From positions 4,278,001 through 4,342,000 of the forward strand of contig NZ_CP098806.1 in assembly GCF_023822005.2 (NCBI RefSeq): DNA of 64,000 nucleotides, read 5' to 3'. Within the stretch, counting starts at the first letter, position 1. The number at the start of each line of letters is the position of its first letter. Below are positions 48,004 through 55,703 of this stretch, in pieces. The notes beneath the pieces were generated by a model. That model was not told the DNA's origin. It worked only from the letters and a program-made list of their open reading frames with translations, and ran no database searches. This DNA is from Dyadobacter fanqingshengii (GTDB lineage: Bacteria > Bacteroidota > Bacteroidia > Cytophagales > Spirosomataceae). Position numbers and translations under genes: made by a program.

Positions 48004-48323
48004 AATACCCATTGAAGGATGCTCCGTTTTCTTAAAATTTACACCTTGAAATTAATAATCAGCTATTTGGTGTTCTGCATCGTTAACACAAATAAGACTA
48101 CAAATAGATTCAAATTGTTTCAATATCTTCATTAAAATAGTGAAATTTTCCGGGACTGGATATCTTTTTTAATTTTCGTGATTAAAGAGGCTAGACGGAA
48201 GGATATTAAATAAGTGTAATATTTACACTTAACAGCTTGCTTTTTCAAAACCGAGGGAACATTTTTGCATTTTTTTCGGCTTATATTTAAATATTGCAGC
48301 AATTTTTAATCAAAACAGAAACA
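48004..48323. other. Intergenic region between the M28 peptidase and xylB
   Basis: A 320-bp divergent intergenic stretch, AT-rich, with no coding signal. The only clear structure is a perfect palindrome (listed separately) about 93 bp before xylB. AT-rich candidates for promoter elements occur before xylB but none matches the consensus well. Confidence 0.6.
48211..48231. promoter_or_regulatory. Perfect 21-bp palindrome upstream of xylB
   Basis: Arms TAAGTGTAA (48211-48219) and TTACACTTA (48223-48231) are perfect inverted copies around the centre TAT. Its position 93 bp before the xylB start suggests an operator controlling xylose-kinase expression. The regulator is not in the window; a Nudix-type or other Bacteroidota sugar regulator is only a guess. 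Confidence 0.6.
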
Positions 48324-49808
48324 ATGTATTTCCTGGGATTCGATTTAGGCAGTTCGTCTGTAAAAGCATGTTTGATCCACGCAGATTCGGGCACAGTAGC
48401 CGCCGCTGCGTTTTATCCTGAACGGGAAATGACGATCGCCGCCCCCAAGCCCGGCTTCGCGGAACAGCAGCCTGAAATGTGGTGGCAAAATGCCTGCCTT
48501 GCTTCAAAGGCCGTAATCCAAAAGGCTGGCATTTCGCCGGAGGAAGTGGGTGCGATCGGTATATCATATCAGATGCATGGTTTAGTGGTTGTTGATAAAG
48601 ATATGAATGTGCTTCGTCCGTCCATTATCTGGTGCGACAGCCGCGCAGTGGAAGTTGGAAATAAAGCGATGGAAGCATTAGGCGAGGAATATGTGCTGCC
48701 CCACTTGCTCAATTCTCCCGGTAATTTTACTGCGTCCAAATTGGGCTGGGTTAAAGAAAACGAACCTGATGTTTACGCAAAGGTTTATAAATTCATGCTG
48801 CCCGGCGATTACTTGGCTGCCCGGATGACCGGCGACATTGTTACTACGCCATCGGGCTTATCGGAAGGCATCTTCTGGGATTTTGTTAATGACCGCCCGG
48901 CTGATTTCCTTTTCGACTATTTCGGTTTCAATCATGAAATCATGCCTGAGGTCTTGCCAACATTCTCCGAACAGGGGAAAGTGACCGCATCCGCAGCCGA
49001 AGCATTGGGATTACGAGCTGGCATTCCGGTCACTTACCGCGCGGGCGATCAGCCTAATAATGCATTCTCGCTGAATGTCCTCGAACCTGGTGAAGTGGCG
49101 GCCACCGCCGGCACTTCTGGCGTTGTTTATGGCGTGAGCGATCAGGTGAAATTTGACCCAAAATCACGCGTGAACACATTCCTTCACGTAAATCCAATAT
49201 CCAAAGCGTCCCGTTACGGCGTTTTGCTTTGTGTCAATGGCACGGGCAGCCTGAACGGCTGGCTGCGCAATTCCTTGTTCCAGGGCAATGTTTCCTATCC
49301 TGAAATGAACGCACTGGCTTCTCAAGCTCCTGTTGGCGCTGACGGGCTATTTTGTCTTCCTTTCGGCAATGGTGCTGAACGGATGCTAGAAAATCAGGAT
49401 CCGGGCAGCACATTCAAGGGTTTGCAATTCAGTCGTCATGGCCTTAACCATTACACCCGCGCTGCACAGGAAGGGATCGTCTTTGCCCTTTACTACGGCA
49501 TGGAAATCATGGAAACCGTTGGCGTTTCCCTGAAAAATATCCGTGCAGGTGAAGCCAACATGTTCCTAAGCCCCGTTTTCCGCGAAACCTTCGCAAACGT
49601 CTCCGGCGCAACCGTAGAACTTTACAATACGGACGGCGCACAAGGTGCGGCGCGTGCAGCAGGATTTGGACTTGGCTACTACAAAAACCGCTCTGAGGCT
49701 TTTGTTGGCCTTTCCGCATTAAGCACCATTGAACCGGATAATGCATTGACAGAAGCAACCAAAGAAGCCTACGGCAACTGGAAAGCAGCTCTGGAAAGCA
49801 GTCTTTAA
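48324..49808 (+). CDS. xylB: Xylulokinase (FGGY family)
   Basis: Phosphorylates D-xylulose to xylulose 5-phosphate for the pentose phosphate pathway. The 494-residue protein has the N-terminal FGGY phosphate loop FLGFDLGSSSVKACLI, the catalytic region with SIIWCDSRAVEVG near residue 97, and the C-terminal ATP-binding motifs TAGTSGVVYGVS and ANMFLSPVFRETFANVSG. ATG 48324 is chosen; an upstream 10-codon extension is unlikely. No xylA (xylose isomerase) lies beside it in this window, so the xylose genes are scattered or the partner is elsewhere. A palindrome stands 93 bp upstream. Confidence 0.92.
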   Translation: MYFLGFDLGSSSVKACLIHADSGTVAAAAFYPEREMTIAAPKPGFAEQQPEMWWQNACLASKAVIQKAGISPEEVGAIGISYQMHGLVVVDKDMNVLRPSIIWCDSRAVEVGNKAMEALGEEYVLPHLLNSPGNFTASKLGWVKENEPDVYAKVYKFMLPGDYLAARMTGDIVTTPSGLSEGIFWDFVNDRPADFLFDYFGFNHEIMPEVLPTFSEQGKVTASAAEALGLRAGIPVTYRAGDQPNNAFSLNVLEPGEVAATAGTSGVVYGVSDQVKFDPKSRVNTFLHVNPISKASRYGVLLCVNGTGSLNGWLRNSLFQGNVSYPEMNALASQAPVGADGLFCLPFGNGAERMLENQDPGSTFKGLQFSRHGLNHYTRAAQEGIVFALYYGMEIMETVGVSLKNIRAGEANMFLSPVFRETFANVSGATVELYNTDGAQGAARAAGFGLGYYKNRSEAFVGLSALSTIEPDNALTEATKEAYGNWKAALESSL

Positions 49809-49837
49809 TAATCCGCTTCAATCATTTTTGATAACAT

Positions 49838-49877
49838 CCTGGTCTTAATAATGCGTTATAATGTTGTTAAGACCAGG
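49838..49877. repeat. Long inverted repeat between convergent xylB and ssb
   Basis: CCTGGTCTTAA (49838-49848) and TTAAGACCAGG (49867-49877) are perfect 11-bp arms with an 18-nt AT-rich loop that itself contains ATAA/TTAT. There is no T run after it on either strand, so it is not a textbook terminator; it may be a bidirectional transcript end or a stabilising hairpin. Confidence 0.6.
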
Positions 49878-49891
49878 CATTTAGCCCTCCA

Positions 49892-50227
49892 TTACGCAGT
49901 AGCTTCCTGCGTCCTGATGATCTCTTCTATTTTTAAAGCCACAATTTCTACCGTCCGAACCGTCTGATTATCCTTATTTAAATACTGCCGATAGCTCAAC
50001 TTGCCTTCAACGGACACCATTTTACCCTTTTCAAGCATTGATTCGCAACGCTGCGCCAGTGGCCCCCATGCTATGATCGAGTGCCATGATGTGGATTTGA
50101 TCTCTTCCTTGTTTTTATTAATGTAGTTTTCGTCCGTGGCCAGTGAGAATGTTACTGCCCTGCCGCCATCAAATTCCTTTACATTGATTTCACGGCCTAC
50201 ATTTCCGATTAGTTTTACTAAGTTCAT
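49892..50227 (-). CDS. ssb: Single-stranded DNA-binding protein, short form without acidic tail
   Basis: A 111-residue OB-fold protein: MNLVKLIGNVGREINVKEFDGG, then SLATDENYINKNKEEIKSTSWHSIIAWGPLAQ and the basic strand region KGKMVSVEGKLSYRQY with aromatic residues that stack on ssDNA. Ordinary SSB ends in an acidic D-D-D-I-P-F-like tip that recruits partner proteins. Here the protein stops at EEIIRTQEATA, with no linker and no tip. It is probably a second SSB paralogue used for plasmid-, competence- or repair-related work, with the main ssb elsewhere; that is inference. Confidence 0.9.
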   Translation of the reverse strand: MNLVKLIGNVGREINVKEFDGGRAVTFSLATDENYINKNKEEIKSTSWHSIIAWGPLAQRCESMLEKGKMVSVEGKLSYRQYLNKDNQTVRTVEIVALKIEEIIRTQEATA

Positions 50228-50361
50228 GTTTTCTGACTTTGTTTAGTAGTGAATCTTTAATCTCTTGGGACGACTCTTCTGAATCGACTTTACAAATGTG
50301 CAGCATTGAAGAAATGCGATTCGGTTATTAACTACTTACAGTCAGATACAAGCATTTGCAG

Positions 50362-50375
50362 CCGTTTGCAAACGG
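50362..50375. repeat. Perfect 14-bp palindrome between ssb and the zinc-ribbon gene
   Basis: CCGTTTGCAAACGG reads the same on both strands and is followed by AAAAA. It lies in the 260-bp divergent region, 135 bp before ssb and 112 bp before the zinc-ribbon gene. Function is unknown. Confidence 0.4.
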
Positions 50376-50486
50376 AAAAACTGGTTTGTTTATCGCTACA
50401 AAAGTAATTTTACTATATTGCGGAGCGAGATTATATATGCACACTTACGGATCCCGTAAACCGGATTCGACTAAACATTTAAAAAA

Positions 50487-50843
50487 ATGAAGGATTGCCT
50501 GGAATGCGGGAAACCACTGATGGGGAGAGTGGACAAGAAATTCTGCTCGGATATGTGCCGGAACAGCTACAATAACCGGTTAAATTCAGATTCTTACAAC
50601 ATAGTCAGGAACATGAACAACCAGCTTCGGAAAAATCGCCGGATCCTGGAAGAACTTTGCCCTGACGACAAATCCAAAACCACAAAAAGCCAGCTCATCG
50701 GCAAAGGATTTGACTTTAACCTCATCACCAGCGTCCGTCCTACACTAAAAGGCAATGTTTATCACTTCGTGTATGATTATGGCTATCTGGAACTGGAAAA
50801 CGATATTTATCTGATCGTAAAAGATAAACGTTTGGATAAATAG
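50487..50843 (+). CDS. Small zinc-ribbon protein of unknown function
   Basis: A 118-residue protein that opens with a zinc-ribbon-like knuckle: CLECGKPLMGRVDKKFCSDMC gives two Cys pairs (C4, C7 and C19, C23) in a C-x2-C-x11-C-x3-C arrangement. The rest has a basic helix (RNSYNNRLNSDSYNIVRNMNNQLRKNRRILEEL) and a C-terminal beta part. A nucleic-acid-binding role is possible but not shown. I recognise no named family member; it precedes the aldo/keto reductase by 33 bp. Confidence 0.7.
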   Translation: MKDCLECGKPLMGRVDKKFCSDMCRNSYNNRLNSDSYNIVRNMNNQLRKNRRILEELCPDDKSKTTKSQLIGKGFDFNLITSVRPTLKGNVYHFVYDYGYLELENDIYLIVKDKRLDK

Positions 50844-50876
50844 ATATTTTTGCACGAGCATTCAAATAACCACCCA

Positions 50877-51752
50877 ATGAAAAAAGTTAGTTTAAGCGAC
50901 TCTGGCCCAAAAGTATCCGAAGCAATTTATGGTTTCTGGAGATGGACGGATGAAGGTGCCCAAACCACGTCTCAAATCGAGAAAACAGTTAATCTCTGTC
51001 TGGAACTGGGTATCAATACTTTTGATCATGCAGATGTTTATGGCGACACAGCCATTGAAGAGCATTTTGGCAAAGTGGTTCAGAGTAAGTCTTTTAAGAG
51101 GGAAGATATCGTTTTATTTAGCAAATGCGGGATCAGAAAATCCAGCAACAAATATCTGACTTACTACGATACGTCGAGGGATCACATTGTAAATAGCATT
51201 AACGGATCTTTGAAACGGCTGAAAACGGATTATTTAGATATTTTCCTTTTACACCAAAGTGATTTTTTGTCTGACCCGGAAGAAACAGCCACTGCACTTG
51301 CAGAAATCGTTAAATCAGGAAAAACGAAACATATCGGTGTTGCCAATTTCACGGTTTTTCAACATCAATTATTGGCTTCCTATCTGAGAATTCCCATCGT
51401 CACAAATCATATTGAGCTGAATTTGATGAATACAACTGCGATCGAGGATGGTCGTATCGACTTCATCAAGCAAAGTTTCAGCAAGCCGCTTGCATGGGCA
51501 CCGCTGGCTGGCGGCAAAATTTTGAATGGAACGGAAGAAAAAGCGGTTCGATTAAGAGCTAAGCTGGAAGAAGTTGGCAGGAAATATGATGCAAATATCG
51601 AGCAAACTGCGGTTGCATGGCTGATGAAATTAGGCACTTTGCCAATCATAGGCTCACTTTCTGAAACCAGGATCAGGAACGGCGCAAGCGCTTCGGATAT
51701 CAAATTAAGCCACGAGGACTGGTACGAAATCTATCAGGTTGTAGGCAAATGA
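50877..51752 (+). CDS. Aldo/keto reductase
   Basis: A 291-residue TIM-barrel oxidoreductase using NADPH. The catalytic tetrad is visible: Asp and Tyr in FDHADVYGD near residue 49, Lys in FSKCGIRKS near 84, and His in LLHQSDFLSD near 122. The cofactor-binding C-terminal segment includes GSLSETRIRNGA. The subgroup resembles YdhF-type enzymes. Substrate is unknown. ATG 50877 (MKKVSLS) is favoured over an upstream TTG at 50850 because the family starts here. Confidence 0.9.
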   Translation: MKKVSLSDSGPKVSEAIYGFWRWTDEGAQTTSQIEKTVNLCLELGINTFDHADVYGDTAIEEHFGKVVQSKSFKREDIVLFSKCGIRKSSNKYLTYYDTSRDHIVNSINGSLKRLKTDYLDIFLLHQSDFLSDPEETATALAEIVKSGKTKHIGVANFTVFQHQLLASYLRIPIVTNHIELNLMNTTAIEDGRIDFIKQSFSKPLAWAPLAGGKILNGTEEKAVRLRAKLEEVGRKYDANIEQTAVAWLMKLGTLPIIGSLSETRIRNGASASDIKLSHEDWYEIYQVVGK

Positions 51753-51770
51753 TCATTAAAGCGGGTTGTT

Positions 51771-52712
51771 TTATTTAGTTAAAACAATCCGCCAATCTCC
51801 TCCACTCAGCACTTTATATTTTTCGGAAAAACTCCCCATATTGACGCCCAGTGAGAAATTCAGCAGACTGTTGAAATACCCGACATCTGCGCCTTCCTTT
51901 ACTTCCCCAAACGTATTCACAAAGCGAACTTTCCCTTCGTAAATTTTCGCATTTTGGTTAAAAACCTGCACGACGACATCCTCTCCCAGTTTGATGTTCA
52001 GTTTATTGAAAACTTCCCTATTAATGTTGGTCCAAACATTCCCATACTGAATGTCCAGAATAGGAATTGATCCTTTCACCTGACCGCTTTCAAAAACGGC
52101 TTTTTGGTAAGAAATGGCAACAACTTTATTATCAAGCTTTTTCCCAACCTGCTCCAAAGAAATCACTTTCGCAGCCAAACGCGCGGCAGTAAACGCGTAA
52201 ACATCCCGACCGTGAAAAGTGTAGGACTCATTGGAATCTTTACGCCGGTTTATCGCCTCATTTATCTCCCTAACTTCCTGAATGCCTAGCTGTTCGGCAA
52301 CCAATGTTAATGTTCCGTTATCAGGTGTCACAAAGTAATGCCCCGACTTGGATTTCATGACGACGGATTTTCTTTCAGTGCCAACACCTGGATCCACCAC
52401 CGACACAAAAACCGTCCCGGCTGGCCAGTAGGGTGCTGTTTGCACTAGTCTATATGCTCCTTCCCAAATATTGTAAGCAGGAATTTCATGTGTGAGATCA
52501 TACATTTTTAAATCAGGCGAAACACCGGAAGCAACACCTTTCATCGCCGAGACTGCCCCATCTTTTAGTCCAAAATCAGACTGAAAAACAAGGATATTGT
52601 TCTGTGCAAAAACTGACAGCCGAATTCCCAAACCGAGCATGATCGTTACCAACAGCCGCGTATGGAAAAAGTGATTTAGAGCTTTGATCTTATTCAATGC
52701 CTTCATGGACAT
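51771..52712 (-). CDS. Exported SAM hydrolase (DUF62, SAM hydroxide adenosyltransferase family)
   Basis: A protein of about 313 residues from ATG 52712 (a second ATG at 52706 is equally plausible). The DUF62 core starts at ILVFQSDFGLKDGAVSAMKG and includes TVFVSVVDPGVGTERKSV with the catalytic Asp and Arg, YFVTPDNGTLTLV, and SYTFHGRDVYAFTAARLA with the catalytic His. The D-R-H set known from SAM hydrolases is complete, so it should split S-adenosylmethionine into adenosine and methionine. The striking part is the N-terminus: RLLVTIMLGLGIRLSVFAQN is a hydrophobic signal-like segment ending in an AQ-N cleavage site, so the enzyme would be periplasmic or surface-facing. Its physiological role is unclear. 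Confidence 0.87.
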   Translation of the reverse strand: MSMKALNKIKALNHFFHTRLLVTIMLGLGIRLSVFAQNNILVFQSDFGLKDGAVSAMKGVASGVSPDLKMYDLTHEIPAYNIWEGAYRLVQTAPYWPAGTVFVSVVDPGVGTERKSVVMKSKSGHYFVTPDNGTLTLVAEQLGIQEVREINEAINRRKDSNESYTFHGRDVYAFTAARLAAKVISLEQVGKKLDNKVVAISYQKAVFESGQVKGSIPILDIQYGNVWTNINREVFNKLNIKLGEDVVVQVFNQNAKIYEGKVRFVNTFGEVKEGADVGYFNSLLNFSLGVNMGSFSEKYKVLSGGDWRIVLTK

Positions 52713-52808
52713 ACAGATATGATGTGATAGGGCAAATTTATGAAGTGGCATGGGTTTTTAAAATCCTAATTAAGTAAATGGTTTTGATCAAATAAAGCAC
52801 ATAAACGC

Positions 52809-54329
52809 ATGGCGGTAATCGGAGAACTGATAAAGAAGGCAATTGATTTCACGGGAATGATCACCAGCGAGCCCGATCCTGTTGAAGCACAAGAAAAAGT
52901 TTTACGAAACCTGCTTGAAACTGCTAAGCTGACCGCTTTCGGCAAAGCTTACAATTTTTCAGAGCTGTTGGAAAGCAAGGATATCGTCGCCGCTTTTCAA
53001 AGTAAAGTGCCGGCGCACGATTATGATAAAATGTATGAAGAATGGTGGCATTACTTACTCGAAGGGCATCAAAATGTGACCTGGCCGGGCGGACAGCAAT
53101 ATTTTGCGCTTAGCAGCGGAACCACAAGCGCCAGCAAATACATTCCGGTAACCGACGATATGCTCAACGCGATCCGGAAAGCCGGCATTTCAGAAATTAC
53201 CAACATTAATGCATTTAACTTACCGGGGGATTTTTTCACAAAACAGATCCTGATGCTGGGAAGCAGCACTTCGCTCATTCAAAAAGACGATCACCAGGAA
53301 GGGGAGATCAGCGGGATCAGCGCCAGTAATCTGCCTACCTGGTTCGGCGGATTTTACAAACCCGGAAGGGAAATTGCAGACATTGCTGATTGGGACGAGC
53401 GCGTCAAAAGAATTGCGGAAGAAGCCCCAAAATGGGATATTGGCTGCATTTCCGGAATTCCTGCATGGGTTGAATTAATGCTTAAAGAAATTATAAGCTA
53501 TAATAAGCTGAGCAACATTCATGACATATGGCCGAATTTAATGGTCTATACAACCGGCGGCGTCGCATTTGAGCCTTACCGAAAAAGTCTTGAGCAATTA
53601 TTTGCGCGTCCCTTGATTTATATTGATACCTACCTCGCCTCAGAAGGCTTTATAGCCATTCAAAAGCGCCCCGAAACCACATCCATGGCGCTCTTTCCTG
53701 ATAATGGCATTTTTTACGAGTTTGTGCCATTTGATGGTGACCATGTGGACGAGAATGGTCTGGTGAAACCGGGAGCGAATGTTTTATCGCTTGCCAATGC
53801 GGAAGAAAACACTGAATACGTCCTGTTAATATCCACTGTATCAGGCGCATGGCGTTATATGATTGGAGATACGGTACAAATTACCGACAAGTCAAGGTCA
53901 GAGATCAGAATCACCGGCCGTACCAAGCATTTTTTGAATGTAGTAGGATCACAACTTTCTGTGAATCAAATGAATAATGCGTTGCGGGTGATTGAACAGA
54001 AATACGATGTGGTAATTAAAGAGTTTATTGTTGCCGCTGTGCACAGGGGCGAAGATTACATTCATAAATGGTTTTTAAGTTGTGACAAATTTCCTGACAA
54101 TGAAAAGGTCGCGGAATCGCTGGATAAGACGCTTCGGGAAAACAACAAAAACTATAATGTTGCAAGAGGACGTGCTCTAAAAGGAATTGAGACAGAATTG
54201 ATCCCAGAAGAAATTTTTTACAAATGGAGCGAAGACACAAAAAAGCTTGGTGGGCAGGTCAAGATCCCACGGGTAATGAAAGAGGAAGAATTTCATGAGT
54301 TCGAGGCTTTTGTCAGAAAAAACTCATGA
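52809..54329 (+). CDS. GH3 (auxin-responsive) family acyl-acid-amido synthetase-like protein
   Basis: A 506-residue ANL-superfamily adenylating enzyme of the GH3 family. Visible motifs are ALSSGTTSASKYIPVTDDML near residue 99 (ATP-binding P-loop-like), MVYTTGGVAFEPYR near residue 246, DTYLASEGFIA near 275, and RITGRTKHFLNVVGSQLSVNQMN near 360 with the hinge. Plant members conjugate amino acids to jasmonate or auxin; in bacteria the substrates are mostly unknown carboxylic acids. The cell product cannot be named. It is divergent from the SAM-hydrolase gene and overlaps the next gene by 6 bp. Confidence 0.88.
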   Translation: MAVIGELIKKAIDFTGMITSEPDPVEAQEKVLRNLLETAKLTAFGKAYNFSELLESKDIVAAFQSKVPAHDYDKMYEEWWHYLLEGHQNVTWPGGQQYFALSSGTTSASKYIPVTDDMLNAIRKAGISEITNINAFNLPGDFFTKQILMLGSSTSLIQKDDHQEGEISGISASNLPTWFGGFYKPGREIADIADWDERVKRIAEEAPKWDIGCISGIPAWVELMLKEIISYNKLSNIHDIWPNLMVYTTGGVAFEPYRKSLEQLFARPLIYIDTYLASEGFIAIQKRPETTSMALFPDNGIFYEFVPFDGDHVDENGLVKPGANVLSLANAEENTEYVLLISTVSGAWRYMIGDTVQITDKSRSEIRITGRTKHFLNVVGSQLSVNQMNNALRVIEQKYDVVIKEFIVAAVHRGEDYIHKWFLSCDKFPDNEKVAESLDKTLRENNKNYNVARGRALKGIETELIPEEIFYKWSEDTKKLGGQVKIPRVMKEEEFHEFEAFVRKNS

Positions 54330-54914
54330 TTTATTTTGTGCAGCGTCCTGCCGGGCTTCGTGCTGGGCGGTTTCCAACTTTCTGACCTGCTCCATTATTT
54401 CGTCCGGCGAAAGATACAGTCGGGCGATTTTGTTCTTATACTTTTCAGACAAGCTTGCATGATTTAGGATAAAGTGCTTTGTTTTAACAATATAGCTCCC
54501 TAACCCATGGTTTACTGCGAAAGTGTCAGCTACACGTTCGGCTTGTTTAATGTATTTGGAAGAAAATAAATAACCAATGCCGAATCGCATCATCCCTATA
54601 ACATTCCTGTTTTCGTAGTCCATCACGTGTCCCAATTCATGGCCTATCCAGCCCACCATAATGTCCGGCGGTATCTGGTGGATCGGAATTGCGGTGGTGG
54701 TTAGCCTGAATAATGCACTGATGTTGATATTGTAGCCCCGTTTTGCCCCAAACATGGTTCCAATCTTCGGCTGGGCCTGCATAACAGATCGCTTAATGTT
54801 TTTTTTAAACACAAAATCAATAGGCGTTTCCTGCAACTCCGGGTAAAAAGACAAAGCTTTTAATACCTCGTTTTCAATAATTTTCGGGATTGTTTTGTTA
54901 ACAGGAGTTTGCAT
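54324..54914 (-). CDS. Zincin-like putative metalloprotease
   Basis: A 196-residue protein with the zinc-metalloprotease motif HELGH in MVGWIGHELGHVMDYENR near residue 93, and a likely third ligand and exosite in KQAERVADTFAVNHGLG near residue 128, which matches the E-x-x-A-D pattern of M48-like or WLM-like peptidases. There is no clear signal peptide or transmembrane segment, so it may act in the cytoplasm. Physiological substrate unknown. It overlaps the convergent GH3 gene by 6 bp. Confidence 0.78.
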   Translation of the reverse strand: MQTPVNKTIPKIIENEVLKALSFYPELQETPIDFVFKKNIKRSVMQAQPKIGTMFGAKRGYNINISALFRLTTTAIPIHQIPPDIMVGWIGHELGHVMDYENRNVIGMMRFGIGYLFSSKYIKQAERVADTFAVNHGLGSYIVKTKHFILNHASLSEKYKNKIARLYLSPDEIMEQVRKLETAQHEARQDAAQNKS

Positions 54915-54981
54915 GCGGAGTGAATAAAGTAGGTGATGGGGTTACTCCTAATTGTAAAAAAGTGTTCCTGCAAACCAATGA

Positions 54982-55563
54982 TCAATCCTTCAACTGCTTC
55001 GCATCAAGCTTTCTGATAATATCTTTTTTGTTGAAAAGTAGTCGCCACACGGCAAAGGGTGTCTCGTCGTTTGGCAAACATGATTTGCATATCAGGCTTT
55101 CGGAAGGAATGGGTGCATTGTAAACCAGGGATGTATCGCTCAGTTGCTGGAGATTGTCGCTCGCAGCAGACTTATTTTTAGCGCTGTAAAGATAAGCTTC
55201 CAGCAATTCCCGCTCTTTGGGGGCGAGGTCTGGATTTTTCAGATCAGTCAGGTCCAGCAACTCTACTCTTACACCGTATTCTTTTTCCAAAGCCGCTATA
55301 ACCGGAACTTCTGCTAAATTCTGGCACAACTCCCCTGCTTTCTCGGGATGCTTTTCCAGCTCATTACTAAGCGCCTTTTCGGCTATTTTGGCAATTTTCT
55401 TACCCCACGCATCTGCTGAATAAATGAGTTGCGTGTTGGTAACCCGCTTTATTTTTGACGCATTAATTTCATTCGAAAGCGCTTTGGTGTTTTCAACGCG
55501 GTTTCCTGTATCGCAGCCTGCCACAACCATTGCCAAAGCCACAAAAGCCAGTATTTTTTTCAT
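54982..55563 (-). CDS. Lipoprotein of the Tll0287/DUF3365 type with altered haem motif
   Basis: A 193-residue protein from ATG 55563 with a lipoprotein signal (MKKILAFVALAMVVAGC, Cys17). The body resembles the Tll0287-like (DUF3365) family of c-type haem sensors: helices with ALEKEYGVRVELLDLTDLKNPDLAPKERELL match the family region around the R-N-P sites. Near residue 169 the usual haem motif C-x-x-C-H reads CKSCL, so the axial histidine is replaced by leucine. Covalent attachment by the Cys pair is conceivable, but a normal c-haem is unlikely. Role unknown. Confidence 0.7.
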   Translation of the reverse strand: MKKILAFVALAMVVAGCDTGNRVENTKALSNEINASKIKRVTNTQLIYSADAWGKKIAKIAEKALSNELEKHPEKAGELCQNLAEVPVIAALEKEYGVRVELLDLTDLKNPDLAPKERELLEAYLYSAKNKSAASDNLQQLSDTSLVYNAPIPSESLICKSCLPNDETPFAVWRLLFNKKDIIRKLDAKQLKD

Positions 55564-55658
55564 TATCAATACACATTATAATTTGCTAACAGTATTCCAA
55601 AGTATCTAATTCACATAAGACCCACTATCTCTCGAAAACTTCATTTATCTAAAATGCG

Positions 55659-55666
55659 TATCTTTG
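55659..55666 (+). promoter_or_regulatory. Possible -7 promoter element for prfA
   Basis: TATCTTTG matches the Bacteroidota -7 consensus TAnnTTTG exactly, 37 bp upstream of the prfA ATG. No good -33 TTG is seen at the usual spacing. Confidence 0.45.
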
Positions 55667-55703
55667 TGCCCCGAATGCCTGGTGCCAAAGATATTCAATA
55701 AAG

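Noticed and set aside
52783..52792. TTTGATCAAA palindrome between the SAM-hydrolase and GH3 genes
   Set aside because: Only 10 bp, AT-rich and centred on GATC; expected by chance in AT-rich leaders.
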